In this document: piece after piece, positions 1 through 6,929 of the stretch
How the letters are laid out: each line of letters opens with the position of its first letter
How positions within the stretch are numbered: position 1 is the first letter of the stretch
Assembly (NCBI GenBank): GCA_937901285.1
Contig: CALCHI010000132.1
Location: 1-6,929, forward strand
Direction of reading: 5' to 3'
DNA length: 6,929 nucleotides
Origin: UBA8437 sp003445035
Lineage (GTDB): Bacteria; Planctomycetota; Planctomycetia; Planctomycetales; Planctomycetaceae
Made by a program: the position numbers and the translations under genes
The notes under the pieces: model-generated
Database searches by the model: none
What the model was told of the DNA's origin: nothing
What the model saw: the letters and a program-made list of their open reading frames with translations, nothing else

Positions 1-665
1 CGGGTGAGATCGGCGAGCCGGCCGAGGCCTTCGCCGGTGATCCGCGTCCCGGTGAGGTAGAGTTGCCGCAACCCGGTGAGCCGGCTGAGATGCGAGAGGC
101 CCTGGTCGGAGACCGCAGTGCGTTCCAGCGACAGCGTCCTCAACTGAGAGCGTCCTCGCAGGGATGCCAGTGACTCGTCATCGATGCCGGTCCCCAGCAG
201 GATCAGGCCCAGGACGTCGGGACGAGACACGATCGGTTTGATCCCGTCACCCGAGACGCTGGTCTGTGCCAGGTTGACCACCAACGGCCCGAGGCCTGAC
301 ATTTGCTCCAGGAGAGCGGTGACGACTCGTCCGTTTTTGAGATGTTCGTCAGCCAGCCTCACCAGGGTTGCCTCGGACCCCACCGACGTTTCCGCCGCCA
401 GTTCGTGAGAGCGAACCGGCTTGAGCTTGACGCCCTGGAGTTCCAGGGCGGATTCGATTCTCCGACGGGCCTCGACCCGCACGGCCTCGTCGTCGACGTC
501 AAACAGCCCGGAGGTGACCGCGATCACCGCCAGCAACAGGGCGATCAGGACGCCCGCCGCCACGCGTCGGCCGCGATTGCCTCGACTGGCCACGATCCGT
601 CCCTGACGCCCACTCGACACCTCCGGCAACTCGGACCGTTGTGGTTCGAAATCGCTTGTGGACAT
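1..665 (-). CDS. Membrane-anchored leucine-rich-repeat protein (C-terminus cut by window edge)
   Basis: The minus-strand frame is open from the ATG at 665-663 to the window edge, giving 221 complete codons with no stop. Residues 1-34 are polar to basic (GNRGRR just before the membrane segment). Residues 35-55 (core VLIALLLAVIAV) form one hydrophobic helix with no clear cleavage site, so I read it as a signal anchor with the rest outside the cytoplasmic membrane. Residues 56-124 are a charged linker. From about residue 125 a ladder of 23-27-residue LRRs begins, following LxxLxLxxTxIxDxGLxxLxxL; units start near residues 125, 152, 175 and 199 (LRTLSLERTAVSDQGL, LRQLYLTGTRITGEGL), and the array clearly continues off the edge. 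Such LRRs are protein-interaction scaffolds and are common in planctomycetes; no partner or function can be named. There is no Shine-Dalgarno before the ATG, but a promoter-like pair lies upstream. It is divergent from all other genes here. Confidence 0.88.
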   Translation of the reverse strand, partial: MSTSDFEPQRSELPEVSSGRQGRIVASRGNRGRRVAAGVLIALLLAVIAVTSGLFDVDDEAVRVEARRRIESALELQGVKLKPVRSHELAAETSVGSEATLVRLADEHLKNGRVVTALLEQMSGLGPLVVNLAQTSVSGDGIKPIVSRPDVLGLILLGTGIDDESLASLRGRSQLRTLSLERTAVSDQGLSHLSRLTGLRQLYLTGTRITGEGLGRLADLT

Positions 666-703
666 GTGGTGGCCGACCGGGAGGGATTGCTCAGAATCGC
701 CGG

Positions 704-733
704 CATATAACACAGTGTCGGTGAGACGTTCAA
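704..733 (-). promoter_or_regulatory. Candidate sigma70-type promoter for the LRR gene
   Basis: Read on the minus strand, TTGAAC (733-728) and TATATG (709-704) are separated by 18 bp; each matches 4 of 6 consensus bases. Transcription would start near 697, about 30 nt before the ATG at 665. It lies in an AT-richer patch of the divergent intergenic region. The assignment rests only on pattern and position. Confidence 0.38.
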
Positions 734-761
734 GAGCGACTGTATCACGGCCACCGCATTC

Positions 762-774
762 ATCCGGACCGGAT
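762..774. promoter_or_regulatory. 13-bp palindrome ATCCGG-A-CCGGAT, possible operator
   Basis: The two 6-bp arms are perfect inverted complements around a single central A. The site ends 2 bp before an exact TTGACA (777-782) and lies between the two divergent promoter candidates, where a regulator could act on either gene. No known operator is recognised, and half-sites this rich in CCGG can arise by chance in GC-rich DNA. Confidence 0.3.
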
Positions 775-776
775 CC

Positions 777-803
777 TTGACAAGTCGGAAGCCGTTGAAT
801 AAT
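777..803 (+). promoter_or_regulatory. Candidate promoter for the acidic protein / punA transcript
   Basis: An exact TTGACA (777-782) is followed after 15 bp by AATAAT (798-803), a 5 of 6 match to the -10 box. The spacer is shorter than the usual 17, and a 17-bp spacing would give only a poor -10 box (TAATCA). The start point would be near 810, just before the first ATG at 827. Confidence 0.4.
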
Positions 804-826
804 CAGTTGGGCACTGAACACGGCTG

Positions 827-1060
827 ATGGTTTTCGGCGACCACGCGGCCGTCGGCACACGGTGGCAGAACACGATGCCAGGTGACTCGGCGATCGCCTC
901 GATCGACCGTGGCACCACATGGCCCGAAGCGGTCAAGAAAATGATCACCAACGAGGAAGAGGAAGCGGAGACGGAAAACGACTTCGGCGACGAAGACGAG
1001 AATGACGATTTCTCCGACGACGAATTCGACCAACTGGTCGAACATCGGATGTCGGCCTGA
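827..1060 (+). CDS. Small, highly acidic protein of unknown function
   Basis: This encodes 77 residues from the first in-frame ATG after an in-frame TGA at 815-817. ATG 875 (61 residues) and ATG 941 (39 residues) are alternative starts; none has a strong Shine-Dalgarno, though a weak GGTGG (861-865) precedes ATG 875. Residues 18-40 look like an ordinary amphipathic segment (DRGTTWPEAVKKMI). Residues 43-72 are then extremely acidic: 18 of 30 are Asp or Glu, none is Lys or Arg, and Phe recurs in an acidic setting at 53, 62 and 67. There is no signal peptide, membrane segment or cysteine. It ends 30 nt before the phosphorylase start on the same strand, so co-transcription is likely. No family is recognised; a nucleic-acid mimic, a chaperone-like tail or a simple charged adaptor are all only possibilities. 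High G/C at third codon positions supports coding, but short length keeps certainty moderate. Confidence 0.6.
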   Translation: MVFGDHAAVGTRWQNTMPGDSAIASIDRGTTWPEAVKKMITNEEEEAETENDFGDEDENDDFSDDEFDQLVEHRMSA

Positions 1061-1080
1061 CCGTGGATGATCTGACAGTC

Positions 1081-1086
1081 GAGGGA
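1081..1086 (+). promoter_or_regulatory. Ribosome binding site of the phosphorylase gene (GAGGGA)
   Basis: A purine-rich GAGGGA ends 4 nt before the ATG at 1091; its GAGG core is 6 nt away. It is the clearest Shine-Dalgarno-like site in the window, since the other genes lack a convincing one. It supports 1091 as the start. Confidence 0.5.
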
Positions 1087-1090
1087 ACAG

Positions 1091-1915
1091 ATGAGCAAAT
1101 TGCGGAAACGGATCGACGAAGCCTGCCAGGCCATCTCTGCAAAATGGCCCACCCAACCAGCCATCGGACTGGTGCTGGGAACCGGACTGGGTGGCTTGGC
1201 CGAGCAGATCGAGAACGCCACGACCTTCGCCTACGAAGACATCCCGCACTTTCCGGTCTCGACAGCCCCTTCGCACGCCGGGCAACTCGTCTGCGGCACA
1301 CTCGCGGGCGTCCCGTTGGTCGCCATGGAGGGCCGCTTCCACTTTTACGAAGGGTATTCCCTGGCCGAGGTGACGTTTCCGGTGCGGGTCATGAGTTCCC
1401 TGGGAGCCGGGACGCTGGTCCTGACCAACGCGGCGGGCGGGATGAATCCCGAGTTTGAACTCGCCGACGTCGTGGCGATCTCCGACCATATCAACCTCCT
1501 GAGCGACAACCCGCTCCGCGGTCCCAACGACGACAGCCTGGGGCCCCGCTTCCCGGACATGTGTGACCCCTACGATCCGGCACTGATCCAGGTCGCCAGC
1601 GAATGTGCCTCGGAACTGGGCTGGGAACTGAAATCCGGTGTCTTCGTTGCCGTGGCCGGTCCCAACCTGGAAACCCGTGCCGAGTACCGGATGCTGCGAC
1701 GCCTGGGAGCCGACCTGGTGGGAATGTCGACGGTGCCCGAGTGCCTGGTGGCTCGGCACATGGCGATGAAAGTGCTGGGCTTCTCGATCGTCACCGACAT
1801 GGGGTTGCCCGAGGAACTCCACCCCGTCGACATCGACATGGTGCTCGAACAGGCCGCCCGTGGCGGCCAGACGCTGGCCGAGCTGATCCCACGCATCGTG
1901 GCCCGTCTGAACTAG
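1091..1915 (+). CDS. punA: Purine nucleoside phosphorylase, trimeric (class I PNP/MTAP family)
   Basis: It catalyses phosphorolysis of purine (deoxy)nucleosides to the free base and (deoxy)ribose-1-phosphate in cytosolic purine salvage. The 274 residues match the family length. Visible motifs are the phosphate loop LGTGLGGL (29-36, Thr31 where human PNP has Ser33), His62, the GRFHFYEGY block (81-89, His84 equivalent to human His86), TNAAGGMNP (112-120), SDHINL (131-136), and GPNLETRAEYR (190-200) with Glu194 equivalent to Glu201. VGMSTVPE (210-217) carries Met212 and Ser213, equivalent to Met219 and Ser220. The base-recognition Asn243 of human PNP corresponds here to Asp236 (FSIVTDMGL), the residue type found in 5'-methylthioadenosine phosphorylase (MTAP), and Phe200 corresponds to Leu193. 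The family is certain; the preferred base (hypoxanthine/guanine, adenine or both) is open. Glu194 argues for a PNP rather than an MTAP. The 106-bp gap before ileS suggests ileS may also have its own promoter. Confidence 0.95.
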   Translation: MSKLRKRIDEACQAISAKWPTQPAIGLVLGTGLGGLAEQIENATTFAYEDIPHFPVSTAPSHAGQLVCGTLAGVPLVAMEGRFHFYEGYSLAEVTFPVRVMSSLGAGTLVLTNAAGGMNPEFELADVVAISDHINLLSDNPLRGPNDDSLGPRFPDMCDPYDPALIQVASECASELGWELKSGVFVAVAGPNLETRAEYRMLRRLGADLVGMSTVPECLVARHMAMKVLGFSIVTDMGLPEELHPVDIDMVLEQAARGGQTLAELIPRIVARLN

Positions 1916-1956
1916 TCGAACCGGCCCACACCATCGACGACCACCGGTTCCCGGTC

Positions 1957-1986
1957 TTGCCCCAAGGTCAAATCACCCCATACAGT
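1957..1986 (+). promoter_or_regulatory. Candidate promoter for ileS-trmL
   Basis: TTGCCC (1957-1962) and TACAGT (1981-1986) are 18 bp apart, each matching 4 of 6 consensus bases. Transcription would begin near 1993, leaving a leader of about 29 nt. That is too short for a T-box or other riboswitch, and none is seen in the 106-bp gap. Read-through from punA is equally possible because no convincing terminator lies between them. Confidence 0.3.
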
Positions 1987-2021
1987 AGCCTCTCGCGCGC
2001 ATTCCCCCAGCCGGCTCGATC

Positions 2022-5615
<3,594 letters not shown>

Positions 5616-5621
5616 CCCGAG

Positions 5622-6119
5622 ATGTCCAAGACGGTCTCCGAGCCGACTGGCCAACGCGACTCACCGCTGCTGCATGTCGTGCTTCACCAACCCGACATCC
5701 CGCAGAACACCGGGAACATCGGCCGCACCTGCCTGGCCGTTGGTGCCAAGCTGTGGCTGGTCCGCCCACTGGGTTTCCGGCTCAGCGAAAAACACCTGCG
5801 GCGGGCCGGCATGGACTACTGGCCGCAGGTCGAGTGGGAAGCGGTCGAAAACTGGGCGGCGTTGCTCGAACGTCTCGGCGACCGACCGATGTGGTTCCTG
5901 ACAAAATCGGGACGCCACAGGGTGTGGGAGGCGTCGTTCCAGCGAGGCGATGTGCTCGTGCTGGGCAGCGAAACCCGGGGCCTGCCCGCGGCGATGCTCG
6001 AAACCCACGCCGCGCGGACACTGAGTCTCCCGATGCACCCGGAAGTCCGCAGTCTCAATCTGGCCAGCACCGCCACCGCGGTGGTCTACGAAGCCGTCCG
6101 TCAGTTGGGCGGACTCTGA
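5622..6119 (+). CDS. trmL: tRNA (cytidine/uridine(34)-2'-O)-methyltransferase TrmL (SPOUT family)
   Basis: TrmL transfers a methyl group from S-adenosylmethionine to the 2'-OH of the wobble nucleotide; in E. coli its targets are two tRNA-Leu isoacceptors. At 165 residues it has the usual small single-domain SPOUT size. The trefoil-knot signatures are all present: LHQPDIPQNTGNIGRTC (21-37), the LRRAGMDYW segment (59-67, compare LRRAGLDY in E. coli), LGSETRGLP (114-122), LPMHPEVRSLNLAS (136-149) and VVYEAVRQLG (154-163). The SLNLS serine is Ala148 here, with Ser149 next. The 16 residues before the conserved core are a short extension relative to E. coli, but no later in-frame ATG precedes the core, so ATG 5622 stands. 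It starts 6 nt after the ileS stop, indicating co-transcription and probable translational coupling. The family is firm; the exact tRNA targets in this organism are inferred. Confidence 0.95.
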   Translation: MSKTVSEPTGQRDSPLLHVVLHQPDIPQNTGNIGRTCLAVGAKLWLVRPLGFRLSEKHLRRAGMDYWPQVEWEAVENWAALLERLGDRPMWFLTKSGRHRVWEASFQRGDVLVLGSETRGLPAAMLETHAARTLSLPMHPEVRSLNLASTATAVVYEAVRQLGGL

Positions 6120-6146
6120 ACCACCCCGTTGCTGCTCGAACTTCCG

Positions 6147-6176
6147 TTGCCACCCACCCGTATGCCAACCTATTCT
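6147..6176 (+). promoter_or_regulatory. Candidate promoter for the haem protein gene
   Basis: TTGCCA (6147-6152, 5 of 6) and TATTCT (6171-6176, 4 of 6) are 18 bp apart in the 67-bp gap after trmL. The implied start near 6183 would leave only about 4 nt before ATG 6187, so the transcript would be nearly leaderless. No Shine-Dalgarno is present, which fits, but the pair may be chance. Confidence 0.28.
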
Positions 6177-6186
6177 GAAGGTTGCC

Positions 6187-6929
6187 ATGCCCGACGTCGT
6201 TCAACACCTGGCCCGGTTGCCCTTGGCCGAACTGCTGTTGCTGTTGTCTGTGACCGCGGCGACCACTGTGCTGACCCGACGCGTCCTGCCGTCCCCCTGG
6301 CAGACGCCGGGACTGGTCCTGATCCCCCTGGCCTCCTTCGGACTCGGCACGCTCTACTGGACCCTCGCCTCCGCTCCTCCCGATGTCCTGGCCGAGACCT
6401 ACATCCCACGGCGGTCCGATGACCGAGGGTATGCCTCATCACAGACCTGTCGCAGCTGTCACCCGGGCGAATACGCCAGTTGGCACAAGACCTACCACCG
6501 CACGATGACCCAGGTGGCCGCACCGTCGACAGTCGTTCCCGGAGCCCAGCAGGATTTCGACGACCGTCACCAGCTCGAAACTCACGGACAATCCGCCAGG
6601 CTGTCGCGACGAGACGACGAATTCTGGGTCGACATGGTCAATCCCGAGTGGGACAAGGCCCAGGCAGCTGGAATTCCCGAAGCCCTGGCCGTCGACGAGC
6701 CACCTCGATCCGAACGGCGGGTGATGCTGACGACCGGTTCGCATCACTTCCAGGTCTTCTGGATCACCAGCGACCGGACCGGCGAACTCTGGCAGTTCCC
6801 GTGGCGGTACCACATCGGTGAAGACCGCTGGGTCCATCGCAACGACGTGTTTCTGCAACCGCCTGACAAGCCGGCACTCTCTCACTTCCGCACCTGGAAC
6901 CACCAGTGCATCCACTGCCACACCACCGG
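6187..6929 (+). CDS. Membrane-anchored c-type cytochrome with at least two CXXCH haem sites (C-terminus cut by window edge)
   Basis: The frame is open from ATG 6187 to the edge (247 complete codons). Two hydrophobic helices lie at about 12-30 and 41-63, joined by a short loop holding Arg31-Arg32. The positive-inside rule places that loop in the cytoplasm and both termini outside, as haem attachment requires. The soluble part begins with CRSCH (88-92), followed by PGEYASWHKTYHRTMTQV, a block typical of cytochrome-c554-like haem domains in planctomycetes. Downstream are ETHGQSARLSRRDDEFWVDM, LTTGSHHFQVFW (181-192) with a His pair, and a second haem site CIHCH (241-245), after which the window ends. 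Distal haem ligands cannot be assigned. Full-length relatives, as I recall them, often carry more hemes and sometimes TPR repeats. Electron transfer or a redox enzyme role is likely, but the substrate is unknown. It is 67 bp after trmL on the same strand, with no functional link. Confidence 0.85.
   Translation, partial: MPDVVQHLARLPLAELLLLLSVTAATTVLTRRVLPSPWQTPGLVLIPLASFGLGTLYWTLASAPPDVLAETYIPRRSDDRGYASSQTCRSCHPGEYASWHKTYHRTMTQVAAPSTVVPGAQQDFDDRHQLETHGQSARLSRRDDEFWVDMVNPEWDKAQAAGIPEALAVDEPPRSERRVMLTTGSHHFQVFWITSDRTGELWQFPWRYHIGEDRWVHRNDVFLQPPDKPALSHFRTWNHQCIHCHTT

Noticed and set aside
303..710. Plus-strand open frame of 135 codons opposite the LRR gene
   Set aside because: The minus strand shows a clear signal anchor plus regular LRR repeats; the plus-strand translation is featureless and Arg/His-rich.
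687..711. Plus-strand promoter TTGCTC / TATAAC
   Set aside because: The spacer is only 13 bp, too short for a sigma70 promoter; the minus-strand pair over the same AT-rich patch is a better fit.
803..1822. Long antisense open frame (339 codons) opposite the phosphorylase and acidic genes
   Set aside because: It has no recognisable motifs, and its openness follows from high-GC third positions of the real plus-strand gene; the opposite strand encodes a complete motif-rich PNP.
1943..1955. ACCGG-TTC-CCGGT hairpin after the phosphorylase gene as a terminator
   Set aside because: The stem is only 5 bp and no T tract follows (the next bases are cttgcccc), so it is not a convincing intrinsic terminator.
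1916..2021. T-box or other tRNA-sensing leader before ileS
   Set aside because: The gap is only 106 bp, with no specifier stem, T-box sequence or terminator/antiterminator pair; the likely leader is about 29 nt.

Overview
The window looks like chromosomal DNA from a GC-rich bacterium, most likely a planctomycete (Planctomycetota). That placement is an inference from the mix of genes: a membrane-anchored leucine-rich-repeat (LRR) protein, a CXXCH haem protein carrying a GSHHFQVFW-type block, a eukaryote-like (type 2) isoleucyl-tRNA synthetase, a tiny very acidic protein, and mostly non-Shine-Dalgarno starts. No rRNA, tRNA, CRISPR array, transposase or att-like structure is visible.

Layout. 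Positions 1-665 (minus strand) hold the N-terminal part of a membrane-anchored LRR protein that runs off the left edge. Positions 666-826 are a divergent intergenic region with a plausible promoter on each strand and a perfect 13-bp palindrome beside an exact TTGACA. On the plus strand follow a small acidic protein (827-1060), a trimeric-type purine nucleoside phosphorylase (1091-1915), a 106-bp gap with a possible promoter, a 1197-residue IleRS (2022-5615), TrmL, a tRNA wobble-ribose methyltransferase (5622-6119, only 6 nt after ileS), and the N-terminal 247 residues of a membrane-bound haem-c protein (6187 to the right edge). No stretch longer than 300 bases lacks a gene.

How the genes relate. 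ileS and trmL are almost certainly co-transcribed and both serve translation: one charges tRNA-Ile, the other methylates the wobble nucleotide of certain tRNAs. The phosphorylase is purine salvage. The LRR protein and the haem protein have no obvious metabolic link to the others.

Most unusual content. The IleRS departs from canonical class I sequence at several separate places. Its HXGH signature is rearranged to GXHH (G63-V-H-H66), its KMSKS loop reads PMHKS, the cysteines of the usual zinc knuckles are gone although the surrounding fold is recognisable, and it carries three in-frame insertions. Two of these share the core DQxVTIETPxG, and the third shows a decayed 27-nt tandem periodicity. 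The GXHH arrangement matches an altered motif that, as I recall, has been reported in some type 2 IleRS enzymes with extreme mupirocin resistance. The phosphorylase also has Asp where 6-oxopurine-specific trimeric PNPs have the base-recognising Asn.
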